A DNA stretch of 64,000 nucleotides, from contig NC_050098.1 in NCBI RefSeq assembly GCF_902167145.1, positions 117,404,207 through 117,468,206 of the forward strand, read 5' to 3'. Below, piece after piece: positions 1 through 12,177 of the stretch. The position numbers and the translations under genes are program-made. Position 1 is the first letter of the stretch. Every line of letters begins with the position of its first letter. The stretch comes from Zea mays. Taxonomy: Eukaryota > Streptophyta > Magnoliopsida > Poales > Poaceae. The notes under the pieces are model-generated. The model searched no databases. It was given only the letters and a program-made list of their open reading frames with translations, and was not told where the DNA came from.

Positions 1-507
1 ACCTTCCAAGATGAAATGCTCACCCGGCAAGGCGAGATGCTGGCCGAGCACGAGCTCGAAGCAGAAGAGAGGGAGAGGAAGCTGGAGGAGTGGATCCACC
101 AGTTCAACGCGGCAAAGGCGGCATCGGGCCCCCAAGCGGTAGAGGCCACCAGGAAGGCCCTTGAAGATCTTCAAGCGGAGCATCGCGCCGGGGTCCAGCG
201 CATCACCGCGTGGGTCGGCGAGGCAAGCACGGCACTGGTGCTACTAGGGATGAGCCCCATCCCAGTGTCGGAGCTGCCAACGTCGAGCACCGATGCGCTC
301 CCGGTGCTGGACTCCGCCGCCGATTGCCTCCGATGCCTGGACCAGATTCTCAGTGCCCGCCTGGAGGAAGAGGGCGGCAAGCTCTGCCGGGCGGTTATTG
401 AATATGTCTTGATGTGCTTCCAGAGTCACGACCTGGCCATATCCTTGGAGCCGGTGATCGCTGGTCCGGTGGCCGCCACTGAAGATGCCGCCCGGGAGAG
501 CGTATAA
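1..507 (+). CDS. Antisense accessory ORF of element A, C-terminal part (starts left of window)
   Basis: This reading frame is open from base 1 through the ATG at 16 to the stop at 505-507, so the start lies outside the window. It runs opposite to gag-pol of element A and converges tail-to-tail with pol. The N-terminal visible part is rich in Glu, Lys, Arg and Ala with heptad-like spacing (predicted coiled coil, about residues 5-65). A compact helical-looking domain follows. The layout and several hydrophobic positions resemble the C-terminal half of the antisense protein of element D (47422-48123): coiled coil, then a region around 'LGMSP' and 'LDQIL'. Its function is unknown. Extra ORFs, sense or antisense, between pol and the 3' LTR are known in Tat-lineage plant elements. 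Confidence 0.6.
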   Translation, partial: TFQDEMLTRQGEMLAEHELEAEERERKLEEWIHQFNAAKAASGPQAVEATRKALEDLQAEHRAGVQRITAWVGEASTALVLLGMSPIPVSELPTSSTDALPVLDSAADCLRCLDQILSARLEEEGGKLCRAVIEYVLMCFQSHDLAISLEPVIAGPVAATEDAARESV

Positions 508-1416
508 GATGTCGTGGAGCTGGTGGCCGAGCGCTTCCAGCGTGATCCTGTTGACGACCTGTAGAAACAAATCTAGGGTTCCGCTAGGTAGCGGCTGTAA
601 CAACTTTTGGTCTTGTGTAATATACTTTAAGAACCGTTAATGGAGTTGAAACTAGAACTTATCTGTATGTTATTTGCCTTTATGATGTGTAGCACTATCA
701 ACTTCTCTCTGGTACTTGGCCCCCTAGTAGGTAGGCTCGACGTGTCGAGGCTGGATACCAGTATACCAAAGATAAAATTGGTGGCCCGGCCCCTAGGAGG
801 TAGTCTCTACAGTTTGAGACTACCTACTACTGGACTGGGACCTAGACCTGCACACAGCTTAGGCTTGGAAGTTTTAGTAGCACACCCATAGGACCCATCG
901 TCTGATATCTGCCATCCTTTGATTCATGCAACAGGACCTGCAGGATTGGGCCTGGGAAGCCAAGCCTTATATCCGGACCCACAGGATCACAGTTCCAAAT
1001 ACTAGGGTGCCCATTGTAGAGTGGTGGAGCGTGCAGGATTAGGGTATGAAACCATGCTAAGCGTCTACATAACTCCGGACCCCTCCACGAGACGAGCACT
1101 CATTCTCTAGAACTGGTCCGCAGGTTGCCGGACCCCGTGCAGCAATAGTGGGGTCCCAAACTGCAAGCCTGGCTACTCAATTCAGATGTCATCATACCAG
1201 CAAGGGTGGGAAACTATATGGGTGGGTTAGATAAAAAATAATGCATGTACACCGAAGTAGAATAAAACCATCACAAAAGCACATCTGGGGGGTAAATCAT
1301 TTCCTTATAACTTGATATACATGGGTGTAGACCAACAGACCGGGCTTACGAGGGCGGACCTCACCGGATTGATGTACACATATACGCAACCTAGTTACAA
1401 AGGAAAAAACTCAACC
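508..1416. other. Non-coding spacer of element A between pol and antisense ORF
   Basis: No convincing coding frame is seen. Two short segments, about 716-755 and 782-830, share a CCCCTAG-GAGGTAG-like core and the second contains an inverted pair (GTAGTCTC/GAGACTAC). This interval is where convergent pol and antisense transcripts would both end. Confidence 0.5.
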
Positions 1417-3282
1417 CTACCAGTTTTGCTCATATGGGTAGAACTTACGGAGATTCTCTATATTCTAGGGATTGGGAAGAGGTACTCCTTCTGTTGTGGC
1501 TAGGTGGACACACTCGGGTCAGCATATTTCCGTCACCTTGAAGGGTCCTTCCCAACTAGGGGAGAGTTTATGGAGCCCTTCTCGGTTCTATACTCGCCTT
1601 AGGACCAGGTCCCCGACCCTGAGCTCCCTACTATGCACAAACCGTTGGTGGTAGCGCCTGAGCGCTTGGTTGTACCGTGCATTTTGGATCGCCGCTTGCC
1701 ATCTGCGTTCGTCGATGAAGTCCACGTCCTCACGCCGTAGTTGTTCCTGCATAGACTCATCGAAATACTAGACCCATGGGGAGCCCATAATGATTTCTGG
1801 GGGAAGGCAGGCTTCGGCCCCATAGACCAGGAAAAACGGAGTATCCCCGGTAGCTCGACTGGGTGTGGTCTGGTTCCCCCATAGTACGGACGGAAGCTCG
1901 TTGACCCAATTTGCACCATGCTTTTGTAAGCAGTCATAGGTGCATGTCTTGAGTCCCCTAAGGATTTCTGCGTTTGCCCTCTTAGCTTGGCTGTTGCTCC
2001 TAGGATGAGCCACAGACGCAAAGCAGAGCTGGGTGCCGATGCCCTCGCAATACTCTTGGAAGAGCCAACTTTTGAACTGGGTCCCATTGTCCGTAATGAT
2101 ACGGCTTGGGACCCCAAATCTGTAGACAATCGACTTGAGGAAGGCAACAACAGCACCCTGGGTGATACTGACCACAGGGGTGGCCTCTGGCCACTTTGTG
2201 AACTTGTCGATGGCGACGAAGAGGAAACGGTACCCGCCGACAGCCCTGGGGAATGGCCCCAGGATATCCACCCCCCATACGGCGAATGGCCAAGAGGGTG
2301 GAATCATTTGCAGAGCCTGAGCAGGTGTGTGTATCTGCTTTGCATGGAACTGACATGCTTCGCAGGACTTTACCAACTCGGCTGCATCCTGGAGAGCAGT
2401 TGGCCAGTAGAAGCCATGCCGGAAGGCCTTACCAACCAGTGTGCGGGATGATGAATGACTTCCGCACTCTCCTCCATGGATCTCCGTGAGTAGCTCATGG
2501 CCCTCCTCCTGGGTGATGCACCGCATGAGAATGCCGTTGGCGCCACTGCGGTATATATCCCCTTCTACCACCGTGTATCGTTTAGCCAACCACACTATGC
2601 GCTCTGCGGTCACATGGTCTTCAAGAAGGATATTTTCTTTCAGGTAGTCTCGGATCTCGGAGATCCATGCATCGGGACCACTCTGAGATACTGGCTGTGG
2701 TGCTAAGAGGTTGGCAGGACCCTCTGTAGCACACACAATCCTTGGTGGGTTTTGCAGATGGAACGCCACCAAGACCGCTAGTTTCGAGGTACTAGTCTCG
2801 CCCCCTTCACCCAGTTCGGCAGGCTGGGCGGTAGGTCTCAGCAGCCATCTTTCGAAGACGCCCTCGGGCACGGGTGCCCAAGTTGATGCCCTCGTGGAGA
2901 GTTCATCTGCTGTTGAGTTGTTAGCCCGAGGAACATGTTGCAGTTCCAGGGCAACGAAGTCCTTCTCCAGCTTCCTTACATGGAGGAGGTAAGCTGCGAG
3001 CCTAGGATCATTGCAGCTACATTCTCCGCGGACCTGCTTGATGATCAGCTGGGAGTCCCCCTTCACGAGGAGCTGGCGGATCCCTAGGGATAGGGCCGCA
3101 AACAAGCCGAAGATTAGCGCTTCATACTCTGCCATGTTGTTGGTGGCCTTGAACTCAAGGTGCACCATGTACTTCACTTGATCTCCGCTTGGGTCGATGA
3201 GGACCATCCCAGCGCTGCCACCCTGCTGGTGGGTGGACCCGTCGAAGAAGAGCGTCCAGGAGCGCTCAGGGAAGAGGTCCAC
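1417..3282 (-). pseudogene. Element A pol, 3' part: second RNase H, integrase and C-terminal tail (broken)
   Basis: A long open stretch (3282 down to 1768) encodes a second, archaeal-like RNase H at its start (FFDGS motif, then NNMAEYEAL, then GDSQL). It continues into the integrase zinc-binding region (GECGSHSSSRTL, CEACQFHAK) and the catalytic core, with Asp in WGVDILGPFP and Asp in ITDNGTQF. The position usually occupied by catalytic Glu reads in SNSQAKRANAE, where the family normally has a Glu two residues before RAN; Lys-for-Glu there would inactivate the enzyme. A TAG at 1768 ends the frame. The same frame continues with typical integrase tail sequence (ARYNQALRRYHQ, WEGPFKV) but has at least three more stops before ending at 1417. 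Confidence 0.8.
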
Positions 3283-4769
3283 TATATGATGAAGTCAGCC
3301 AGGACCTGTCTCTTGACAGCGTGGCGAAGCTGGAAGTCCAGTTGGAACTCGGTAAGCTCCGCCACCCACTTGGCGATGTTGCCCGTGGCATTAGAGTTGT
3401 GGAGGATGGCCTTTAACGGGTAGGAGGTCACCACCACAACCCTGTGTGCCTGAAAGTAGTGGCGCAACTTCCTGGACGCAACAAGTACAGCATAGATAAG
3501 CTTGTGCGTCTCAAGATACCTGGCCTTTGCCTCATGGAGGACCTCGCTGACGTAGTAGACTGGCTTCTGGATGGTTCGGACCCCCGCAGTCGGTCTCGAG
3601 TCCTCAGACTCCTGGCCTTCCGTCAACATCGTGGTGGTCGGACCACCACCTTCTCCTATGGGAACTTTCTGACTTCCCAGGGGATGTTGTGTCATCCTTT
3701 CGGTGACCAGAACCATGCTCATCGTCTCTGAAGTCGCTGCAATGTATAAGTACAACGGCTCCCCTGGCTCTAGAGCTACTAGTATCGGCAAGGACACAAG
3801 GTGCTGCTTCAACTCTTGAAAAGCTTGTTCGGCCTCTTCGGTCCAAGAGAATGGACCGGACTTCCGCAACAGCTTGAAGAAGGGTAGCGCTCTCTCAGCC
3901 AGTCTTGAGATGAAGCGGCTAAGGGCGGCCAGTGACCCCGTAAGCTTCTGGACGTCCTTGATGCGGGCCGGAAGCCTCATTGCCTCAATTGCCTTGATCT
4001 TCTCTAGGTTTGCTTCAATGCCCCGGTGTGAAACCAGGAATCCCAGCAACTTCCCCACAGAGACACCAAAGACGCACTTGTCCGGGTTCAGCTTCGTGCG
4101 TGTTGCCCGTAGTTTGTCGAAGACCAGGGTTAAGTCTTCCACTAGGGTCGACCCTCTCTTAGTCTTGACCATGATGTCATCAACGTACACCTCTACTCTG
4201 TCCCTAATTAGGTCCCCGAAAGTCTTACTCATTGCCCTTACAAATGTTGGCAAGGCGTTTTTTAGACTGTAAGGCATTACAACATAACAGTAAAGCCCAT
4301 CCACTGTTACAAAAGTGGTATGCTTCCTATCTTGTCTAGACATCTGGATCTGATGGAAACCAGAGTAAGCATCTAAAAAGGACAGGAGGTCACACCCGGA
4401 AGTAGAATCCACGATTTGATCTATTCGTGGAAGTGGATATGGGTCCTTGGGATAGGCCTTATTGAGGTTGGTGTAGTCGATGCACATCCGAAGCTTCCCG
4501 TTAGCCTTGGGAACGATGACTGGATTGGCCAGCCATACTGGGTGATGGACCTGTTCGATGAAGCCAGCGTCCAGCAGCTTCTGGACCTCCTTACGGATGA
4601 AATCCTGCCCCTCGATGGACTGTCTTCGAGGCTTCTGACTCACCGGTTTGGCGTCAGGGTGGATCTTCAGATAATGCTCGATCACCTCCCTGGGGATCCC
4701 AGGCATCTGCGATGGTTCCCATGCGAATACGTCGGCATTTGCCTGGAGGAAGGCGATGAGCGCGAGTTC
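3282..4769 (-). pseudogene. Element A pol, middle part: reverse transcriptase and RNase H
   Basis: This segment is in the same frame as the protease upstream but separated from it by a TAG at 4770-4772 (probably CAG to TAG). RT motifs are clear: WLANPVIVPKANGK, the CIDYTNLNKA block, LLSFLDAYSGFHQI, and the YVDDI catalytic box. The first RNase H follows (LYLYIAATSETMSMVL, VYYVSEVLHEAKARY, KWVAELTEFQ, LADF). The frame stops with TAG at 3282-3284 and coding resumes in another frame for the second RNase H, so a frameshift separates the two. It would have supplied reverse transcription of the element RNA; it is inactive as it stands. Confidence 0.85.
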
Positions 4770-6566
4770 CTATTTCTTCTCCAGATCACCCGCGATGCGA
4801 GTGGTCTGTGAGGAATCCGCGCTGAGCCGGATGGACTTGACGGGGACACCGTCTGCCCCAGATGGTTGCACCTTAGGCACCTTAGTAGGCGTCTTGGTAC
4901 AGGAAGTCAAGGGGTCCCTCCTTTCGTCATCCGGACGAGCGGCTTCTGCCACCAGAGCGTGCAACTTCTCGACAGCTGCAAGCGCAGCGGGGCGGTCGCC
5001 CCGCACAGTGAGGACCCCAGCAGGGGACGGCATCTTGAGGACCAAATACCCATAATGTGCAATGGCCATGAACCGGTACAGGGCCGGCCTGCCAATGATG
5101 GCATTGAAAGGGAGGTTAACCTCCGCAACGTCAAATTGGACGTTCTTAGTGCGGAAGTTTTCCTCAGTCCCGAATGTAACCAGGAGTGCGATGCTCCCAA
5201 GGGGATACACCGGTTGAGGGCCCACTCCGGAGAATGGGCGTGAGGGCCCCAGTCGGGACCCTGGGATCTGCAGCTGCTTGAACGCAGCGTGGCTGATGAC
5301 GTTGAGCCAAGCCCCACCATCAATCAGCACATGATGCAGCTTCATGTTGGCGATGACAAGGGCGGTGATGAGCGGTAGTATCCCAGCCCCTGCCATGTTT
5401 TCGGGGCAGTCGGATGCCCCGAAGGAGATAGTAGTGCTCCGCCACCGCTGATGTGGGGTTGCCTTTGGGACCCCTGGGGTCGCCGAAAGGACCTCTCGGC
5501 GCAGGGACTTCACGTTCCTACAGGAGGTAAGTTCCCAGCTTCTGCCATACATAACGTACAGCTTCTTGTGGCGGTCATTGTCATCACTGGAGTCGGAGTC
5601 TCCAGTAAGGATTTCCTTGAGAACTTGCTCGAGAGCCTGATACCCGAGGTCCCGTTCTCCCGCGGCCAGGTCGCCTTTGTCGGCCTTCTCCTTTCCAGGT
5701 CGGTGATGAGGCGGCGAGCCATCCTTGGAGGCCTGCTCGCGCCGCTCGCTGATGCGCTTCGTGAGCTTCAGGATCTCCCGACATTCCGAGGCGCTATGGC
5801 GACTGTTGGGGTGGATAGGGCATGATCCACTGTCGCTTTCCTGTTGCCGCGAATGCTTGTCGCGCTGGTCCGGGCCCCTAGCCGCAGCTACAGTGACTGG
5901 AGCACCAGACTGCGGCCTCTCATGACCACGATTCTTCTTCTTCTTGCCACCGCCCTGGGTGGTGGCACCTGAGCCACCTGTTTAGGTAACTCCGGTTTGC
6001 GGCGCCGAGTGCCATGCACGGCCCTCAGCAGCTCTGGCACATTTGTCGGCCAGAGTGAAGAGCGTAGTGACGGTTTCCATGTCATGCGTCGCCAGTTTCT
6101 CCAACATCTTCTTATCACGCACCCCCTGTCAGAAAGCAGTGATAATAGAGGCATCGAAGATGCGAGGTATGGTCCCCCGTACCTTGGTGAAGCGGGAGAT
6201 GAAAGCCCGGAGAGTCTCCTCGGGTTCCTGCCTCACTGCATGGAGATGAGCCTCCATGCCATGCTGCTGATAAGCACTGGTGAAGTTCGTTGTGAACCGT
6301 GCACAGAGCTCTTCCCAGGAGTAGACCGATGCCAGGGTGAGGTTCATAAGCCAGGTCCGGGCCAGCCCGGTCAAGGCTACATGAAAGTAGCTTGCCATCA
6401 CAGCAGTGTTTCCACCAGCTGCCGTAATGGCGATGACGCAGACCTGTAAGAATTCCGACGGGTTCGATGTACCGTTGTACTTCTCGGGCAGGTGTCGCCG
6501 GAACTTGGGTGGCCAAGTCGCCGCACGGAGATGATCTGCTAGTGCGGCGCAGCCCACGCCGACCAA
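4770..6566 (-). pseudogene. Element A gag and protease (broken by stops)
   Basis: The Gag start is not defined; homology-like sequence begins near 6566. The retrotransposon gag core is recognisable (LTGLARTWLMNL, SWEELCARFTTNF, LRAFISRFTKVRG). A TGA at 6129-6131 (CGA to TGA likely) and a TAA near 5982 interrupt one otherwise continuous frame. A Cys/His-rich stretch (CPIHPNSRHSASEC) follows, in the place of the usual zinc knuckle. Protease lies at about 5400-4900, with active-site-like LIDGGAWLNVI (DGG rather than the commoner DSG or DTG) and the IIGRPAL flap-side motif. All segments lie in one frame and the spacing suits a Tat-lineage gag-pro. Confidence 0.78.
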
Positions 6567-7232
6567 TGGGACACCTGCCTGGATTCGGGCATCCCTTGGA
6601 GTTTGTGGTGAAACTGGAGCGAAGTCCTGGTCAAGGTTGCGACCCTCAAAGTTTGGTGCTCACGCGCCCTCTCCAGAGAGACTCAGGCATCCTCGCCCGC
6701 ATGCCTACGGTTGAGCTCTGCCCGCAGATCGTCAGCCTTCTCCAGAGAGATTCGAGAATCCTCACCCGCATGCCGGCGGTTGAGCTCTGCTCACAGGTCG
6801 TCAGTCCGTGCACCCCTCACTGAGGGTGAGCGCATAGATGTCGACGCCTCGCGTTGACGCCGGAATGACCGAGGCTTGGGCCTGGCCGAGCCAGAATGTG
6901 CCATGCCGAGGAGACGGTCAACATCTTCACGCCACTGTCTCATGGCCCCTGACGAGGCCATGGAACTTGGTGGGTTGCGCAGCAACTCCCTGGCTGTAGA
7001 CAACGCCCCACCATGAGCAGCCCCCGACGGAGCCCTGGATGTCTGCACGGGCGTGTGCTGCTGCGCAGTGTGCATAGCAACAGCACCAGGCGCAGGGCGG
7101 TAAGAGCCCCGTGGCACAGATGATGCTGCCCCTTCCTCCATTAGGAAGACCTCGGGGACAAGTCGTGATGCTCGACGATTTGAACCATCGTGTCGAGCAA
7201 GAAAAACAGGCGAAAAACCTAAAGCCAAAGCC
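6567..7232 (-). other. Element A untranslated leader between primer-binding site and gag
   Basis: No intact coding frame is supported. Part may be degraded N-terminal gag. It contains a two-unit tandem repeat of about 67 bp (6672-6805), reported separately. Confidence 0.5.
6672..6805. repeat. Two-copy direct repeat, about 67 bp, in element A leader
   Basis: Both units begin CTCCAGAGAGA and contain GGTTGAGCTCTGC and GTCGTCAG or ATCGTCAG. They start at about 6672 and 6741 and differ at several positions, so the duplication is not recent. Confidence 0.75.
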
Positions 7233-7251
7233 CCCTACCTGGCGCGCCAAA
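7233..7251 (-). other. Primer-binding site region of element A
   Basis: Immediately downstream of the 5' LTR on the minus strand the sequence reads TTTGGCGCGCCAGGTAGGG. The TGGCGC start next to an LTR end is typical of plant Gypsy primer-binding sites. The tRNA was not identified. Confidence 0.6.
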
Positions 7252-8385
7252 TGTCGATGGGGAAATCCACCGGTCGGGTGCCGGAACGCACCCGCCCTAA
7301 TCCTAAGATGAGGAGGGGGCCTAAGCGGTTGCATGTTTGGTGAATTCAGGGTGAACACACGAGGACACGAGGGATTATAGTGGTTCAGGCCGCCGGAATG
7401 TAATACCCTACCTCCACTGTGTGTAAGTAGTATTGAGTGTGCAGAGCATGTGATTGAGTCTGTCCCTTGTAATGTTGTGTGTCTTCCCTTTTATAGTTTA
7501 AGGGAGGCACATACAAGGATGCTGAGCCCCGATATGCGGGCCCAGGAGCATAATGGAAGAAATACATTATGTGAATAACTAATGCTGACAAAGTAACGCA
7601 TGAGTAATCAGCGGGAGTCATGATGTCTGTAGTCCATGCTGCATTAATGGGCAGTTACCGTACGAGTAATGGTGAGTCATTGCCCTTGATATGGTAACGT
7701 GTGAGTAACTGCACGGCCCATGTATCGTGGACTGAGCACGCCGCCTGTCAGTGGAATGGATAGGCGCACATCTTATCCGTAATGAATACAAGGGCGCGCG
7801 TAGTCTAGAGGCGTTATGTCAGGTTCCGCCCGTTGGCTTATGCCTCGCGCAGTATGCCATGTGGCTGCATCGGGTCTCCGCCTGAGCGGGGAGCAGGAGT
7901 GTATGCGGATAGGTCCGGATCACACCAGACCAGGTCTGGACACGTGTCAGCTCCGGACCCCCGCCTGGGCCCTAATTAAGGCCCGGGTGTGTTCTGTCCT
8001 GGAACCTTGGGACCCTACTGTGGGTGGCTCAGACCCCATATGGGGGGTCCGGATCCCATTTAGGGGTCCAGTCCGTACACGTGGGGGTCCTGGACCAACT
8101 TGCAGGTCCGGACTGTATATCCAGGGGTCCGACACTTTCCCATGGGGGTCCGGACTCACTGTTAATGCCTTGGAGTATATCACTTTCTCTGGACACGTGG
8201 CGGCACCAGAGCCGCCCACATGGTGGGGTCAGGTGCTGTTGCTGGCCCAGAGTAGTCGCCCGAGGCTAGGGCGAGTCATGGCCTGGTCCCACGTACACCT
8301 CCTTTACCACGCGACTAAAGATAGTCGCGTGGGTACTGCGTCTTCATATAGTAGTAAGGGGTACCCTAGTTTCAGGGTACCGACG
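7252..8385 (-). repeat. 5' LTR of element A
   Basis: On the plus strand the LTR starts TGTCGATGGGG next to the primer-binding site and ends near GGGTACCGAC at 8384/8385. Read on the minus strand it begins GTCGGTACCCTGAAAC. The outermost base is G (minus-strand C) where the usual TG...CA ends predict A. Length is about 1134 bp. The right edge is inferred because the partner LTR is outside the window. The segment 7910-8165 holds many GGTCCGGA/GGGGTCC-type short repeats. Confidence 0.75.
7489..7495 (-). promoter_or_regulatory. TATA box of element A LTR
   Basis: The minus strand reads CTATAAAAGGG here, about 240 bp before the inner edge of the LTR. That is a plausible U3/R boundary with transcription starting near 7460. 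Confidence 0.55.
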
Positions 8386-9219
8386 CTAGGAATTAAACCT
8401 AATATAAATTCTAGAATTTGGAAATAATGTATAAAAGAAAGAGAAGTAAGAAAGGAAAATCCTATCTACAATGTGAATAAAAATATATAAATAAATGTGT
8501 CTTTTCATGTCGACATCTTGGATTTGTACAATTAAATTTAACTCCAAAATTTACAATTGAATTTGGATTCAAATTTAAGCATTCAAATATGAAAATAAAA
8601 GAAAAGGAAAAGAGAGAAAAAATAAACTACTGCATGAGCCCAAACCACCTCTCGGTCCACCTAACCACTCATACCTGCAGCCCAGTTATCCGATCGGCGC
8701 CGACATGTAGGGTCCACCGGTCAGCCGCACGCTCACGCGCGCTCCTCACCCATTCAATGGTACGCGGACCCGTGAGCCAGATTCAGTACGTGTGCGCGCC
8801 ATCGCCGCCCTATGGGGCCCATGCGTCAGTGCGCTCCCTTCTCCGCAACGACTCGTGGGAGGATCGCCGCCATCGCTGGAGATCGTGGGGCACCCCCTCT
8901 CATCCCGAATCAAGAAACCAGGGGATATGTAGTAACACCCCTGCGCCCCTTTCCTATCCTCTCCATTAATCTAGCGCCGACCCGAGCCGTCCATCGCTAG
9001 CCCCCATTGTCGCCGTGGTGATGGAACTCAGTCCACCGCGCGCCATACATCGCTCGCCGTCGACTTGTCCTCCATTGAGTGTCCGGTTCACCTCTGAGAT
9101 CCCTTGAAGCCGGCGCAAGGGTCGCTCGGGCTTGTCCTCATCCCGGGAGCATCGAATTGCTCGTCGGAGCGTTTGTCTAGCCGCAAAATCGTGGTCATCG
9201 TAGCCTGTGCGCGCCATCG
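8386..9219 (+). repeat. LTR B, left visible part (chromovirus LTR, 5' end cut off by element A)
   Basis: The order of features parallels the LTR of element C: an AT-rich stretch with ATAAATAAAT, GAAAAGGAAAAGAGA, then GGCCCA-like and GC-rich sequence. This supports a related LTR on the plus strand. Its first few hundred bases should lie left of element A. It resumes at 18486 after element C. Several small ORFs here are not supported as genes. Confidence 0.65.
9215..9219. repeat. Target-site duplication of element C, left copy (CATCG)
   Basis: CATCG directly precedes the TGTAATACCC start of the 5' LTR. The same five bases follow the end of the 3' LTR at 18486-18490. Confidence 0.85.
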
Positions 9220-12173
9220 TGTAATACCCAAATTTGTAAACTATATTAAAGGAAATAATTCTCTTATGTGTTTTCCACTGTTCAACTAAACATGTGAACA
9301 CCACATTTAAAAGCAAGTAATTAACTAATAATACCTAAAGTAATTTGTGCATCATGTTGGTTTTGTTTGTATGTGCATTTAGTAAAAATAGTAATCACAT
9401 TAATGAAATAAATTAATGTCCCAAAGTGAGGATCTAATACATATTTAGAATATTTAAGAATGGGAAATAACAAGGAAAGGAGGAGAAGGAAAATATTATA
9501 CAGATAAAAATAAATAGATAAATATATCCTTCTTACAGTAGGACTTGAATTTGGATACTTAGCTCAAATGTGAGACTCATGACAAAATTTAAAATTGAAA
9601 TCAAGAAAATGAAAAGGGAAAAGAAATCAGAAATTTTAAAAAGAAAAGAAAAGGGGAGAAGCCGCATTGGGCCCAATCCGTTGGAGTCGGCCCACCAGTC
9701 TCCTCACTGCGCGGCCCAAACTCTCCCATTCCCCGCGTGCGCACCCGCCTCTGTCGTGTGGGCCCCCACGTCAGCCACTCAAACTCGCGTGGTCGTGCGC
9801 GCGTGCCGCAGCGCCGACAAGCGGGCGTGGTCTGACTTCGCCGCCGCAGAAATCGGAGTCTTCCTACCATCTCGCCCCGGTCGTTCCTTCCTCTACCTAG
9901 TATTAAGCCCTAGGACGTATTCGCTCTCGTCTTACCATCCGCGCGCGAGAACCGACGAGTCTAGCCACTGTACCATGGCGAGCAGGGAGAGAAAGAATCG
10001 GGCGGCGCCATTGCCGTCGTCAAACCTCACCTCCATCGCCGCTCAGCGCCGGTGACCCGATCCCGGGCGTTCGAGTGTGGGCGTGGATCATTCTCGGGGA
10101 AGAATCCAAGTGTGTGGGTCCTCGGGACCGGGAGAATTTCTCACCATCATTACACCGCCGCCGCGGACCGCGCTTTGCCGTGGCCTGCTTCCGTCGCCGT
10201 TCCGTGCACGCTGTAAGTCTTTTCATGGTGTTCGTCGTTAAGCATACATTGCGTAAGATGTTTCGGGTAGGGAATTAGTTCGCTAACCTGCCAGTTTGGC
10301 AGTACTTTGGCCATGCTCCACCGTACTTCTGGCGGCGCTGCCGCGGTTCGCTGTGAGGAGGATGATGGTTTGGTGTCGTTGGATCTTTTTAAATGGCCCG
10401 AATGTGGTTGTTGCGTAGCGCTTCGGATAGAGGTAACCGGAATCGTTAGATCGCGATCGGACGAATCCGACCAGGCGCATTCGTTTAAAATCTCCACCGT
10501 CGATGGAAGATCCGTCGGCCAGAGTAGTGTACCGTTTCGTGGACGATAGGGTTTAATCTGGACCGATGAATGGAAATCGTGTGGATCTGAGCGCAAGGTA
10601 CCCCTTCGGCTAAAAGAATTTACATAAGAAACCCTGGCTTCAACTATAATCAATCTGCGGTCCACAGTTGTTGTAGTCTGAGTCTCGGAATTCTTACGCA
10701 GGAGCCCCTGCACTTCTCTATTTTTGGTGCGCAATCCAGAGACCAGATAAAATGAATAAATAGTTATAGAAATTGATTTCTAGTATATAAATAATTCTAG
10801 AAACTCATTTAATTCATAGAAAATTCATTTTAATCCCTTTTGACTCTATTCCAGTTGCTATAATTTGATATTAATATTGTTCATCACTTAGTAACTCTTT
10901 TTGAACATGAAACATAGACTAAAATTATTTAATAATTAATTCCGTACCAAGCACATAAATACTTCGAAAATCATAACTTAAAATTCGTAACTCCGAATTT
11001 AGCAGTTCTTTTTCCTACGATCTCGTGTTAATGCGTAGATTATTAATATGTATTCATGTTTGGTGTGATGTTAATTCATCCCTTGTACCATGTTTGTTTA
11101 TGTTGCGGTGAGTAGAAGAGCCAGTGGCTGAGGATCCGGGTGTTCAGCAGGTAGAAGTTGCTGAACATGAGCTCATTGAAGGTAAGTTGTGCCCTTGACC
11201 ACTTTTATTTAGCTAGTAATGTTCTTTATAATCATTTTATCATGCATAGGCTTAATTTTGATAGGACCCAATAGGTCACCCTAGCCTGCTTATCTTTTCA
11301 CCTTGTTTACCCCTGAATTTTTGGCTAGTCATTGCTATTGCTATACATGGTTTTGGGATAAATATTACACATGATTATTCTTTATTATTGTTTTATTTCT
11401 ATTCATGATAAGACTATTATTTTTATTGGAACATGGAGCTTAACTTGAGAAACACGTGCCACCACAAGGGTGGAATGGGACGCCCTTGGCTGACTAACTA
11501 GGAAAGCTAGTGGAGGACTACCTTACCCGATAGAGGCAAGGGCAGTAGGGGAGTAGGCGTGTAGGGAGGTTCCCGGGTTGATTTTGCTGCGATGGCGGTC
11601 AGACGGGGGATTCCTGCATTGCTCTTCCTAGAAACTGTAGCGGGTTTTCTTAAGCTAGTGGAACTTTGTAAAGGCCTCGTAGTGGATCCCTAGCCATTCA
11701 CCTCGGTAGTGTCTTAGAGTTTAGTAACGGCTAATAAAACTTGACCAACCTATTAAAAGCAATGCTCAGCTTTACCCCTTATTTGTTGATCAGCCTTACA
11801 CTTCACATGAACTCCCACCTTTGGTGAGTTCATGCACATTATTCCCCATAACTTGTTGAGCTATGATATTTTGTGAGCTCACACTTGCGATATATAAACC
11901 CCCCCATAGGAGAAGAACAGGTGGTCTAGGAGGATTCATACAATGAGGAGTATGAGTTGATCTAAGTGGCATCTCCTAGTCAGCTTTATGGCGCCAAGGA
12001 TGGACGTTTAGTTCGCTTTATTATTATCATTTTTTTAAGACTTCTGGTATGTAATAATGACATTTATGATATTCGTGACATTTATCTCTATACACTTTAT
12101 CATTATATGTGTTGTTCTTCTTTGGCGCACATATGAGACGCACCTGGTTTATCCCTTAAATCTGGGTGTGACA
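9220..12173 (+). repeat. 5' LTR of element C
   Basis: Starts TGTAATACCCAAATTTG and ends GGGTGTGACA, with the initiator-Met primer site four bases later. Length 2954 bp. Compared with LTR B it lacks about 245 bp near 11712 (between GGTAGTGTCT and TTTAGTAACG). It includes the family's conserved block ACATGGAGCTTAACTTGAG to GGCAGTAGGGGAG (about 11431-11553). Confidence 0.88.
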
Positions 12174-12177
12174 GAAG

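Larger units (their letters stand above)
1..8385 (-). mobile_element. Element A: Tat-lineage Ty3/Gypsy LTR retrotransposon, 3' end outside window
   Basis: On the minus strand the order is 5' LTR (7252-8385), primer-binding site, leader, gag, protease, RT, RNase H, second RNase H, integrase, then a non-coding spacer and an antisense ORF that runs off the left edge. The 3' LTR is not in the window. A second RNase H between RT/RNase H and integrase marks the Tat lineage (established knowledge); its presence is read from the protein. The element is dead as a coding unit, with at least seven stops and one frameshift in gag-pol. It appears inserted in LTR B, whose sequence resumes at 8386. The family name is not assigned. 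Confidence 0.88.
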
